A stretch of 33,958 nt of DNA from Herpetosiphonaceae bacterium (GTDB taxonomy: Bacteria > Chloroflexota > Chloroflexia > Chloroflexales > Herpetosiphonaceae). The DNA is taken from the NCBI GenBank assembly GCA_013813565.1, contig JACCRK010000024.1:1-33958 (forward strand). Direction: 5' to 3'. Positions 1 to 7,770 of the stretch are shown here, in pieces. The notes under the pieces were generated by a model. The model did no database searches, was not told the origin of the DNA, and saw only the letters and a list, made by a program, of their open reading frames with translations. Every line of letters starts with the position of its first letter. Positions within the stretch are counted from its first letter, which is position 1. Both the position numbers and the translations under genes were made by a program.

Positions 1-345
1 GTGTAGTTGTCACCGTCGCGGTCGCCGTGGTTGTCGCCGTCGCGCTCGGTGTGACCGGCGTTGGCGTCGGGGACCCTGTGGGTGGCGTGGCACTTGGCGT
101 GACCGGTGTTGGCGTGATTGGCGTCGCGCTCGGTGTCACCGGCGTGGCACTTGGCGTCATCGGCGTTGGCGTGATCGGTGTGGCGCTCGGTGTCACCGGC
201 GTTGGCGTCAACGACGTCGCGGTCGGCGTCACTGGTGTCGGCGTGACCGCCGTCGCGGTCGGCGTGACCGCCGTTGGCGTGATCGGTGTGGCACTTGGCG
301 TCACCGGCGTGGCGGTCGGTGTCACCGGCGTTGACGTTGGCTCAA
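1..345 (-). repeat. Thr-Pro linker repeat within coding sequence
   Basis: Imperfect short tandem repeats that read on the minus strand as TPVTPSATPITP-like units of about 8-12 residues, forming the linker of the truncated surface protein. The third-position variation between units is mostly synonymous, which argues for a translated linker and not a non-coding satellite. Confidence 0.85.
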
Positions 346-2320
346 GCACACAGGCGCTCACGGTCACATCGTCGATCGCCAGCCCGCCCAGATTAAGCGA
401 ACTCTCGCTGTCGAGGTGGAAGCGCAGCTGGAGCTGCTGGCCGGCGAACCCGCTCAGATCGGCATAGTGCATCCCCCACCCCGCGCTCTCCTGTATCTCC
501 ACCGTCGGGTTGCCGAACCCATCGGTCATTGTCGCGCCCGCCCACTCCCACAGCCGTTGCGGCGTGGCGCCGCCAACTTGACGCGCCTCGACAAAAGCCC
601 GGTCGTAGCTCGCGTTCTCGATCTGGTACTTCTGCGCCCACGCCACATAGATCGGCCCACTGTAGGTACTCAGATTGATCGCGGGCGACAGCAGGTTCTG
701 GTCAGCGTTGGCATTGTAGGTGTTATCCAGATCCGTCACCCAGGCCTTGGTGCCGCTGTTACTCGTGCTGATCGGCGCGTAGCTCGGCGTGCCCCACTCC
801 CACTCGTTGGCCGCGCCGGAGCTGGTAAACCCGCCGTCGGTCGCCTCAAAATTGCTGCTGTACACCGGTGTCAGGCTGCTGCCGGCCGGGCAGACCGTCG
901 GCGGCGGATCGCTACACACCGTCAGGCTCCAGCTGAGCAGACGCCCACCATTGAGCGCCGCGTCATCATACAGCGTCAGCGTCCAGGTCCCACCGGCATT
1001 CTGCCCATCGAACCACCCCAGCCGATAGCTGGCCTCTGGCTGCGCGATCATCCCGCTGACCGCCGCATGCAGTCCCACCGGCAGCGCCGCCGCATCGTCG
1101 AGCGTCAGATCCATCACGCTCTGGGCGGGGCTCCCAATATCGCTGAACAGGCCGACGGTGTTGCCGCCAGCCGCGGGAGGGGCGGTCAGGCTCACATCAA
1201 GATCGGGCATGCTGGTATGGGTCAGCGCCAGCGACACCTTCAGGTCGCTGATCCGCGGGGTGCCGGGGATCGTCAGCGTCGAGACGGTGAGGCCCGGCTC
1301 CGCCCCCAGCGCTTTGGGGAGATCGGTGCTGGTGTAGGTGGTGCAGGTGGCCTGGCTGGCGGCCGGCACCACCGTCGCGCTGAGCTGATAGGTGAACGTT
1401 GCAGCCCCGGTGTTCGTGGCCGCATTGACGTAGATAAAGTAGGTTCCACTCGCCTTGACGGTCAGAAAAAAGGCCTCGGAGTTCGGCGAAACCGTGTTGG
1501 CATCATTGACCAGCAGGGTCGTGCTGTTAAAGTTGCCCAGACCCAGGCGGGGATTCCAGGTGCTGGCATCGCGCTCGGGGTCGGCGTCCAGGCTCAGAAA
1601 GACGCTCTCACCCGCCGTGAGGGTCAGCGCGTAGCGGTCGACATCGCCGGCGACCGCGATCGACCCGGCGACCCAGCCGGCGTTCGACAACGGCTGGGCG
1701 GTCCCGGTAGTATCGTTTGGCTCCACCTCGACCTGCGGGCTGCCGCGCTGCACCTGCAGATACAGCCGGTAGGGCCGGATCTGGTCGGACGACGTGGAGT
1801 GGACGACCCGCAGAAAGTACATTCCGGTGGTAGGAATGAGCGTTCCGGCGATGCTGGAGGCGAGGCCGCCAAAGGTACCGTCGTCCTCGTCCATCTCGAG
1901 GACGGTGACCCCGTTGGGCCCACGGAGCTCAATCATACTGTCCGAGGTGTCGTCGGGGGAGAAGGAGGTCATGGTGGCGGCGTAGATGCGGTCGCCGGCA
2001 TCGGCCCGAAAGGTGAAGAAGTCGATATCGGCAGTGGGATTAATCGATCCCTCAAGCACCCCGCCGCTGCTGAGCAGGGTGGCGGTAGCGGCGGTATTAT
2101 TGGGCTCGCGTTCCAGCGCCAGCGCCTGGCCGGCAGGGCTGAGGGCGGACGGTGCGCGCTGGGCGATCATGCGGACGGAGTCCAGCGGGGTGTGGGCAGG
2201 GCCGGCGTTGGGGCTGGCCGGGCCAGCAGACGCGGCTGGCTGGGCCGCCGCGCTACCGAGCGCGGCAATAAAAAGGCCGACAAGGGCGCCCATAAGGAGC
2301 CGAAACCGATAATGTGGCAT
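1..2320 (-). CDS. Secreted multidomain surface protein, 3' end cut by window edge
   Basis: An uninterrupted minus-strand frame gives 773 codons and is still open at base 1. The ATG at 2320 is chosen over the ATG at 2326 because AGAGGAG lies about 7 bases before it. Residues 1-27 form a signal peptide with a hydrophobic core and an Ala-rich end. Residues about 68-190 and 197-318 are two modules resembling the bacterial pre-peptidase C-terminal (PPC) fold; each opens with an E-x-E/R-P-N-[ND]-T motif. Residues about 325-470 resemble a proprotein-convertase P-domain, ending in a GGTWTLTLYDDA-like stretch. Residues about 485-657 resemble a MAM/immune-inhibitor-A type jelly roll ending in LAIDDVTVSAC. 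Residues 661-773 are a Thr-Pro-Val/Ser-Ala repeat linker. No protease or other catalytic motif is visible, so I infer an adhesive or matrix protein; an enzymatic domain could lie beyond the window. Domain names come from pattern recognition only. Confidence 0.85.
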   Translation of the reverse strand, partial: MPHYRFRLLMGALVGLFIAALGSAAAQPAASAGPASPNAGPAHTPLDSVRMIAQRAPSALSPAGQALALEREPNNTAATATLLSSGGVLEGSINPTADIDFFTFRADAGDRIYAATMTSFSPDDTSDSMIELRGPNGVTVLEMDEDDGTFGGLASSIAGTLIPTTGMYFLRVVHSTSSDQIRPYRLYLQVQRGSPQVEVEPNDTTGTAQPLSNAGWVAGSIAVAGDVDRYALTLTAGESVFLSLDADPERDASTWNPRLGLGNFNSTTLLVNDANTVSPNSEAFFLTVKASGTYFIYVNAATNTGAATFTYQLSATVVPAASQATCTTYTSTDLPKALGAEPGLTVSTLTIPGTPRISDLKVSLALTHTSMPDLDVSLTAPPAAGGNTVGLFSDIGSPAQSVMDLTLDDAAALPVGLHAAVSGMIAQPEASYRLGWFDGQNAGGTWTLTLYDDAALNGGRLLSWSLTVCSDPPPTVCPAGSSLTPVYSSNFEATDGGFTSSGAANEWEWGTPSYAPISTSNSGTKAWVTDLDNTYNANADQNLLSPAINLSTYSGPIYVAWAQKYQIENASYDRAFVEARQVGGATPQRLWEWAGATMTDGFGNPTVEIQESAGWGMHYADLSGFAGQQLQLRFHLDSESSLNLGGLAIDDVTVSACVLEPTSTPVTPTATPVTPSATPITPTAVTPTATAVTPTPVTPTATSLTPTPVTPSATPITPTPMTPSATPVTPSATPITPTPVTPSATPPTGSPTPTPVTPSATATTTATATVTTT

Positions 2321-2400
2321 GAACATTCTCCTCTCGATAACCACCAGGATAGATGGCAGTCTATGGTGGAAAGCCATGAACACGGCTCCACGTCCAGAGC

Positions 2401-2418
2401 CAGCGTTGATCAACGCTG
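2401..2418. promoter_or_regulatory. 18-bp perfect palindrome in the 5' leader of the surface-protein gene
   Basis: CAGCGTTGATCAACGCTG reads the same on both strands. It lies between the predicted promoter (2448-2476, minus) and the start codon at 2320, about 80 bases upstream of the ATG. It could be an operator downstream of the start point or a stem in the mRNA leader; the sequence alone does not decide. Confidence 0.4.
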
Positions 2419-2447
2419 CGTTCAGTGCAGCCACGGAAGATCGGAAT

Positions 2448-2476
2448 ATTATGGATGAGTAGCAAGAGGTTGTCAA
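2448..2476 (-). promoter_or_regulatory. Sigma70-type promoter for the surface-protein gene
   Basis: On the minus strand a perfect -35 TTGACA (2476-2471), a 17-base spacer and a -10 CATAAT (2453-2448). It points at the gene starting at 2320 and predicts a leader of roughly 120 bases. Confidence 0.65.
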
Positions 2477-2511
2477 TTTGATTGCGATGACCAAAGGCCG
2501 CTCGCACATCG

Positions 2512-2539
2512 GCACCCGGTATCACCTGATACCGGGTGC
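2512..2539. terminator. Perfect hairpin after the small membrane protein gene
   Basis: GCACCCGGTATCA (2512-2524) is the exact complement of TGATACCGGGTGC (2527-2539). It sits 30 bases beyond the stop codon at 2569 of the minus-strand gene and before the next promoter, as expected of a terminator. There is no T run on either side, so an intrinsic terminator is uncertain; an operator or mRNA 3' stabilising hairpin is possible. Confidence 0.4.
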
Positions 2540-2568
2540 TGGAAGAGGCTAGAGATGTCCCAGATTTC

Positions 2569-2946
2569 CTAATGCGGGAGCAGCAGCTCGCTGGCAATAA
2601 ACATCAGCACCAGCGCGCCAAGCACCCCGGCGGCGACCACCAGCAGCGAGCGTTCCCGCTGGCGGACCAGCGCCCAGAGCGCGACCAGGCCGCCACCAAT
2701 TCCGCTGCCGGCCATTGCCAGCGCCGTGCCAGCCAGCCAGAGGTTGGAGAAGAAGGTCCCGGCGTTTACGTCGATCGCGACCATGAGCTGCATCAGGCCA
2801 AAGAATCCGACAAACCAGAACTCCAGCCCAACCGCCCACCAGCCAGCAGTGGTGCTGGGTAGCCAGTGCGGTCTGAGGGATGTCAGCTTGCTCAGCGGCC
2901 CTGTTGGCCGCGAGTCCTTGGCCGGACGATTGTGCTTCGCATACAT
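2569..2946 (-). CDS. Small three-helix membrane protein, unknown function
   Basis: A 125-residue protein. The ATG at 2946 is preceded by GTGGAGG with a 6-base gap, which fixes the start. Residues 1-30 are basic and probably cytoplasmic; hydrophobic segments at about 35-57, 68-93 and 100-117 predict three membrane helices, the second rich in small residues (AMAGSGIGGG). No catalytic or binding motif is visible and I do not recognise a named family. The gene stands alone on the minus strand. Its upstream region carries a 30-bp perfect palindrome with a TTGACA hexamer in it, so it is probably under a dedicated repressor or activator. Its existence as a gene is supported by the ribosome-binding site and the clear membrane-protein composition. 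Confidence 0.75.
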   Translation of the reverse strand: MYAKHNRPAKDSRPTGPLSKLTSLRPHWLPSTTAGWWAVGLEFWFVGFFGLMQLMVAIDVNAGTFFSNLWLAGTALAMAGSGIGGGLVALWALVRQRERSLLVVAAGVLGALVLMFIASELLLPH

Positions 2947-2992
2947 CGTCTACCTCCACGTCCTGTTTGAGGCTGGCGGCGGGCCAGCCAGA

Positions 2993-3022
2993 TGAGATTG
3001 ACATCCTAGGATGTCAATCTCA
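2993..3022. promoter_or_regulatory. 30-bp perfect palindrome, probable operator
   Basis: A perfect inverted repeat with no spacer, arms of 15 bases, centre CCTAGG, core TTGACATCCTAGGATGTCAA (2998-3017). It lies 47 bases upstream of the minus-strand start at 2946 and 230 bases upstream of the plus-strand gene at 3253. Both halves contain TTGACA, one on each strand, so a protein bound here could cover a -35 element. No good -10 is found 17 bases away on either strand (CATCTG and CAGTGT), so promoter use is unproven. Confidence 0.6.
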
Positions 3023-3252
3023 GTGTACGCCTGAGCAGGCCGGCGACCCAAACAATGTCTCTCTATGGCGGGAAGGTTTGTCCACATGGCCCTGGGGGTG
3101 CAGCCGCACAGAGCAGGTCATCGGCTCTTTCCCTACGGTGGTTAAGCCTTTTCTCAGCTGGCAGCTCCAGGCGCTAGACTTGACCTACTGAGCCTGGACA
3201 CCCCACTCACGCGCCCGATCAGCAGGTCCTTCACCGAACACCTGGAGGTCAC
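3023..3252. other. Intergenic spacer upstream of the CPBP protease gene
   Basis: With the palindrome this completes a 306-base gap between divergent genes (2947-3252). I see no open frame with coding character, no tRNA and no convincing -35/-10 pair; the only clear signal is the ribosome-binding site CTGGAGG just before the ATG at 3253. Confidence 0.4.
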
Positions 3253-4200
3253 ATGCCTAATCTGTTTGTCCAGCCCCAGCCGCGCTCCCCCGCCATGGCC
3301 GCGAACCTATACCCGATCCCGCAGCGCAATCGTATCCTCACCAGCCTGGCCTGGGGCACCACGCTGCTGGTTAGCGCCTTGCCCGACATCATCTGGGCCG
3401 AGCTGATTGGCAGCCCACCTGCCGGTCTGGTGCTCGCCAGGCTGGCCCTGCTGGTGGGGCTGGCCCTGACGGCGCTCATGTGGCGCCCGCTACGCCCGCT
3501 GCGCAACTACTTTCTGGTGCTGCTCGCCTTCTTTGGACTGGCTGAGCTGCGCCCGCGGCTTAACTTTCGCCTGCCGGCCCTACAGTCGCTGTTTGGCGGC
3601 AATGTATTCGACATGCGTATGCAGGCCGAGCAGACCGGCAAGCTGGTGGTTGCGCTGGCGATGATCGGCGTCCTGCTGGCGCTGGGCTATCGACACCGCG
3701 AGCTGTTCCTGGCCCGCGGCGATCTGCGCGCCCCAATCGAGCCGGTGCCGCTCCTCGGCTTTCCCAGGCCCGATCCCTGGCCGCGCTTCGGGCTACAGTG
3801 GGGGGTGTATATAGCCATTGGGCTGGGGGTGACGCTGTATCTCGGTCTGCGCCCAGACGCTGCTACGCTGCTGAAGGTTGTCCCAATCCTGCCGTCAGTG
3901 CTGTTCTATGCCGGATTAAATGCCTTCAATGAAGAGGTCACCTACCGAGCGCCGCTGCTGGCAACCCTGGAGCCAGTCGGCGGCAGCCGGCAGGCGCTGC
4001 TGATGGCGGCCGTGTTTTTCGGCCTGCCCCACTACTTTGGCACGCCCAGCGGCTTGCTCGGCGCCATCGCGGCGATCTTTATGGGCTGGATTTTAGGCAA
4101 GGCGATGGTTGAGACTCGTGGCCTGTTCTGGTCGTGGTGGATTCATTTTCTCAGCGATGTTGTTATCTTTGGGTTTATAGCCGCTGGCCTGCTGATGTAA
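3253..4200 (+). CDS. CPBP-family intramembrane metalloprotease (CAAX protease-like)
   Basis: A 315-residue polytopic membrane protein with about seven or eight hydrophobic segments. The C-terminal third carries the family motifs in order: E227-E228-V-T-Y-R232 (EExxxR), F256-G-L-P-H260 (FxxxH-like) and H298-F-L-S-D (HxxxD-like). In the family these glutamates and histidines form the intramembrane metal site that cuts substrates or processed peptides near the membrane. The ATG follows CTGGAGG with a 5-base gap. The next gene starts 31 bases downstream on the same strand with no terminator between, so the two are probably co-transcribed. Family members include self-immunity proteins for bacteriocins as well as general membrane proteases; which applies here cannot be told. 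Confidence 0.85.
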   Translation: MPNLFVQPQPRSPAMAANLYPIPQRNRILTSLAWGTTLLVSALPDIIWAELIGSPPAGLVLARLALLVGLALTALMWRPLRPLRNYFLVLLAFFGLAELRPRLNFRLPALQSLFGGNVFDMRMQAEQTGKLVVALAMIGVLLALGYRHRELFLARGDLRAPIEPVPLLGFPRPDPWPRFGLQWGVYIAIGLGVTLYLGLRPDAATLLKVVPILPSVLFYAGLNAFNEEVTYRAPLLATLEPVGGSRQALLMAAVFFGLPHYFGTPSGLLGAIAAIFMGWILGKAMVETRGLFWSWWIHFLSDVVIFGFIAAGLLM

Positions 4201-4231
4201 CTCCGCAGGCCAGGCTTGAGGGAGCAATACG

Positions 4232-4861
4232 ATGAACGTGGCAAACGACCGTCTGAGCACTGCGCTTGGCGCGATCAATGTGGCGCTTATGGCGCTGAGC
4301 GCACCGGTTTCGCGGCACTGGTTTAATCGCTGGGGCGCCACTGCCGCCGAGCTGGCCAGCACGCTGCCCTATACCCGTGCGATTACCATCAAGGCGCCGC
4401 CGAGCGCGATCTGGCCGTGGCTGGTGCAGCTCGGCCAGGGGCGGGGCGGGCTCTACAGCTATGATGGCCTGGAAAACATGCTTGGCTGTGACATCCACAG
4501 CGCCAACACGATCCTGCCCGCCTATCAGAAGCTCCAGGTCGGTGATGAGATTCTGTTTGGCCCGGCCGCTAAGAAGTTCCCCGGCCAGCTGGTTCTGGCG
4601 ATCCAGCCCGAGCGGGCCATCCTGATGTGCGGGCTAAACCCGGCCTCCAGGCAGCCCGAGACCAGCGCGACCTGGGTGTTTGTGCTGGAGCCACAGCCCA
4701 ACGGCACGACGCGCCTGCTGGTGCGCGGGCGGAACGCCTATGCGCCAGGGCTCGCCAATCACCTTCTGTGGCATCTGGTTGAGCCAGTCGCCTTTGTGAT
4801 GGAGCGCCGGATGCTGCGCGGCATCAAACAGCGGGCTGAGCGCTCACAAACTCACAGTTAG
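4232..4861 (+). CDS. SRPBCC (START-like) fold protein
   Basis: A 209-residue protein with GAGGGAG about 7 bases before the ATG. Residues about 47-185 fit the SRPBCC/Bet v1-like ligand-binding fold: it opens with the typical strand TRAITIKAPPSAIWPWLVQLGQG, continues with a long middle section containing YSYDGLENMLG, and ends with a TSATWVFVLEP strand and a C-terminal amphipathic helix. The N-terminal stretch about 8-25 is moderately hydrophobic and could attach it to the membrane. No ligand can be named. It lies directly behind the CPBP protease gene and is followed by a strong hairpin, so the two form a likely bicistronic unit. Confidence 0.75.
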   Translation: MNVANDRLSTALGAINVALMALSAPVSRHWFNRWGATAAELASTLPYTRAITIKAPPSAIWPWLVQLGQGRGGLYSYDGLENMLGCDIHSANTILPAYQKLQVGDEILFGPAAKKFPGQLVLAIQPERAILMCGLNPASRQPETSATWVFVLEPQPNGTTRLLVRGRNAYAPGLANHLLWHLVEPVAFVMERRMLRGIKQRAERSQTHS

Positions 4862-4901
4862 GATCAAGGTCGTCACATATACTCGCCCCTCAATGGCGAA
4901 A

Positions 4902-4947
4902 CCAAACCACAGGCCGATCACTAGACAGTGCTCGGCCTGTGGTTTGG
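4902..4947. terminator. Long hairpin closing the CPBP-SRPBCC unit
   Basis: Arms 4902-4917 (CCAAACCACAGGCCGA) and 4932-4947 are perfectly complementary over 16 bp, with an inner CACT/AGTG extension of the stem. It lies 40 bases after the stop codon at 4861. There is no T run afterwards, so termination strength is uncertain. Confidence 0.55.
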
Positions 4948-5160
4948 GCAATCTGGCTCAGCCAAGCTCATCATCACCATCCTGATGATAGTAGTCTCAG
5001 CCAATTGATAGTGTTCCGTCAATGATTTGTTACATTCTGGCTATAGGCACACCGTTTTCAGCGTGCTAGACTGGTGCAACGTTCCAGCACCACTCCCTTG
5101 ACACCGCCACATCATTGATGACAGCCCAACGGCATCACAACCGATCAGAAGGAGTTCTGC
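4948..5160. other. Intergenic region upstream of the LysM-like surface protein
   Basis: Part of a 299-base gap between genes. It is less G+C-rich than its surroundings and should hold the promoter of the gene at 5161, but I find only partial matches (TTGATA at 5005-5010 and TTGACA at 5099-5104 without a clear -10). The ribosome-binding site AAGGAG precedes the ATG by 7 bases. Confidence 0.35.
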
Positions 5161-7674
5161 ATGGCGTATCGCGAATCATTACACGCCCCACAGCGGCGTT
5201 CTCGCTTTAAAATGCTCATCATCGGCCTGAGTGTGCTGCTGGCGCTGCTGGTGGCCGGGGTCGCCTATCTCCTTTTTGGCACCGCCCGCTTTGCCCTGCA
5301 CCCGGTCGTGACGCTGCAGGTGCCGACGCTCAGCGATCTGGCCGAGATTCGCCAGCCGCTGGTTGTGCAGGCCACCGCCCAGCACCCGCAGGGCATTACC
5401 CGCTCCGAGCTCTACGCTGATGGGGCGCTGGTAGCGGTTCAGGGCAGCACCTTCAGCGATGGCGCTAATCCACTGCTGTTCGGGCAGGCCTGGACCCCGC
5501 TCACCCAGGGGCGGCACATTCTGATGGTGCGGGCCTACACCGCCAAAGGGCTGTTTTCCGACTCGAATGTTGTCCCAATGCGTGTGTTTAACGTGCTCAC
5601 CCGTGGCAGTCGCTTCAGGGTTGACAGCTGGCCACGCCCGACCGACGCGCCGCTGCCGAGCCTGGAGGAGGTGGCCAAGCGCACCGGAGTCTCGCTCGAA
5701 GATCTGGTCAGGGCTAATCCGGCCCTCAGCGGATTTGACAGTCGTGCCCCGCTGCCCGGCGGCACGTTCCTGACCGTCCCGCGCACGTTTGCGGTGCTGC
5801 CGCCGCCACCGCCGCCAGCCAGCAGCGGGCCAGCCGTCAGCTTGCCAACTGAGCCGCTGCCGGGAACCCCCGCCGCGCCACTGGATGTGCAGGCGACGCT
5901 GGAGTGCAGCACCGTCGCGCTGACCTGGCATGATAGCGCCGATGAGAGCGGGTATGTGGTCTACCGCCTGGGGCCAGGCGATACCCACATCAACCCGGTG
6001 GCGACGCTCGCCGCCAACACAACCAGCTTCGCCGGGCCAATCAGCATGCCCGGCGAGTACCGCTACCAGGTTGCGGCGGCCGGCAATGGCCTGGAAGGGC
6101 TTAGTTTGATGGCGGTCGCCAGCACCCCGGCAGCCTGTGTGCCGCCCGCCCTGCCGGCTGGCACCACCACGCTGGTCCTGTCGCTGACTGCGCTGGAGAC
6201 CGATGCGCTCTACGAGGGCGTGTATTGCTACTTTTCCTTCGATGGCAATCCCTACGAGCGGCTGCCGCAAAGTGATTTCGCTCTGTTTACGCCCGAGGTT
6301 GGCGCACCCAACCGCTACAATCTCCAGGCCCAGCTGCCGGCATTCGGCCAGATCGTGCTCGTCGGCCATACCGAGAACGCCCCGGTCACCATCGGCGCCG
6401 AGTGCCTTGGCCGCAGCGGCCCCAACACCGAGTCGCTGGGCAGCATCGCCGCGAGCAGCACCACCGCCGAGTGGAACAATAGCGATCTTGAGGCGCGCCT
6501 GGGCGGCACGCCAGCTGTTATTGCCAGCCTGAGCGGTGCTCCCGCCGCTACCCCGGCCAGCTTCCGCCTGCACTATCGCATCGGGCCAAACACTCCCGCC
6601 GATCGGGTGGGGGCGCTTGATCCAGGCTCGGTGATTAGCCCGGATGTGATGCTCAATCCCAGCCTTGCGGTAACCGACCCGGCCAGCCCGAGCATCGCGC
6701 TGGTCGAGGCCCTGCCGATCGATCTGGCCACCCTTGACCCGGCCCTGCTGCTGCCGCCGTACACCGTCTCGCCCGGAATTCCGGTGCCAGGCAATCTGCG
6801 GCTGGCCAACCGCCTCAGCGATGTGTGCGCAACCTTGCCCGCCGCCGCAGCTGCCGGCGAGCGCCTGGTCTGCCAGACCATCGGCATTCCAGGGCTGGCC
6901 TGGGACTGGAGCGGGGTTGGGCCATTTACCGAGGCCACTATCAATGGCTATCGGGTGCAGGCCAGCCTGCTGGACCCGGTTGGCGGCGGCGAGCGCCTGC
7001 TGTGGATGCGCGACATCAACCCAGGGTCGCAGCAGTCGCTGGCGCTGCCCGGCGAAGGTCTGCCGTGTGGCGCAACGATCGCCTACAGCGTGAGCGCCGT
7101 CGCCGGCGAGCTCAACTCCTTCCGCTCCGCCCAGGTCACCCAGACCACCCCGCGCTGCAGCGGGCTGGCGACAGTCAACGTCACGCTGGTCAGCCTCAGC
7201 ACCAGCCCGCTCAGCACCACTGGCGAGCTGAGCGATGCGCAGAGCTGCGAGGGCTGTCGCGATACCGAGCTGGAGATTGGGGGCACGCTGGCGGCTGGTG
7301 CGGCGGGAGCGCGGCGGGATTGGGCGGCGCAGGCGTTTCCCGCCAACACCGTCGTTCCACTGGGCGTCGTTCCGATGCGCAGCGGCGCCAGCCAGCCAGC
7401 GCTCCGCGATAACACCACGCTGGCGATTACCGTCCGGGCCAACGAGAGCGTCCCGATCGCCCTGACCCTATATGAGCAGGATGCCTTTCCTGAAAGCTTC
7501 CCCGGCCAGATCGCCCGCCAGACCTGTGCCAGCCACGCCCTGGTTGCCGAGCTTGCGCCACGGAGCGTCGCCGAGTGGGCCGCGCTGCGCGATCAAACGT
7601 TTGAGCTGAGCTACGTGAGCGGGTCGGCGCTGGTCAACGTCACGCTCAGCATTAGCGGACAGGAATATCGCTGA
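5161..7674 (+). CDS. Membrane-anchored surface protein with Ig-like, LysM-like and fibronectin-like modules
   Basis: An 837-residue protein. Residues 1-17 are basic, 18-40 a single membrane anchor, and the rest should be outside the cell. Residues about 48-143 form an Ig-like module (SELYADGALVAV, then GRHILMVRAYTAKG). Residues about 150-208 resemble a LysM peptidoglycan-binding unit (VAKRTGVSLEDLVRANP followed by LPGGTFLTVP) but with a longer first loop than usual. A run of six prolines at 214-219 is a linker. Residues about 238-326 fit fibronectin type III, and about 550-667 a second fibronectin-like module. The C-terminal 170 residues are unassigned. Paired cysteines recur at module ends. 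The lipoprotein gene 96 bases downstream has a related Ig-like module and is probably in the same operon. Likely a cell-envelope structural or sensing protein; no enzyme motif is seen. Confidence 0.8.
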   Translation: MAYRESLHAPQRRSRFKMLIIGLSVLLALLVAGVAYLLFGTARFALHPVVTLQVPTLSDLAEIRQPLVVQATAQHPQGITRSELYADGALVAVQGSTFSDGANPLLFGQAWTPLTQGRHILMVRAYTAKGLFSDSNVVPMRVFNVLTRGSRFRVDSWPRPTDAPLPSLEEVAKRTGVSLEDLVRANPALSGFDSRAPLPGGTFLTVPRTFAVLPPPPPPASSGPAVSLPTEPLPGTPAAPLDVQATLECSTVALTWHDSADESGYVVYRLGPGDTHINPVATLAANTTSFAGPISMPGEYRYQVAAAGNGLEGLSLMAVASTPAACVPPALPAGTTTLVLSLTALETDALYEGVYCYFSFDGNPYERLPQSDFALFTPEVGAPNRYNLQAQLPAFGQIVLVGHTENAPVTIGAECLGRSGPNTESLGSIAASSTTAEWNNSDLEARLGGTPAVIASLSGAPAATPASFRLHYRIGPNTPADRVGALDPGSVISPDVMLNPSLAVTDPASPSIALVEALPIDLATLDPALLLPPYTVSPGIPVPGNLRLANRLSDVCATLPAAAAAGERLVCQTIGIPGLAWDWSGVGPFTEATINGYRVQASLLDPVGGGERLLWMRDINPGSQQSLALPGEGLPCGATIAYSVSAVAGELNSFRSAQVTQTTPRCSGLATVNVTLVSLSTSPLSTTGELSDAQSCEGCRDTELEIGGTLAAGAAGARRDWAAQAFPANTVVPLGVVPMRSGASQPALRDNTTLAITVRANESVPIALTLYEQDAFPESFPGQIARQTCASHALVAELAPRSVAEWAALRDQTFELSYVSGSALVNVTLSISGQEYR

Positions 7675-7770
7675 TACACACGCGACGAGCGCGGCCACGA
7701 ATCCGCGTCCGGGCAGGCCCCTGTGCCTGCCCAACCCGCTGCCGTTTTCACCACATCTGGAGTCACGCCG

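Noticed and set aside
1-345. Tandem repeat considered as CRISPR or satellite
   Set aside because: Units are short, vary at third positions, have no unique spacers and translate into a Thr-Pro linker.
416-2458. Long plus-strand open frame of 680 codons
   Set aside because: It is antisense to the secreted protein on the minus strand, has no domain character, is Arg/Gly/His-rich as expected of a shadow frame in G+C-rich DNA, and runs through the promoter of the real gene.
5179-6573. 464-codon minus-strand frame under the LysM-like gene
   Set aside because: No ribosome-binding site or domain; the plus-strand protein has a membrane anchor, LysM-like and fibronectin-like modules.
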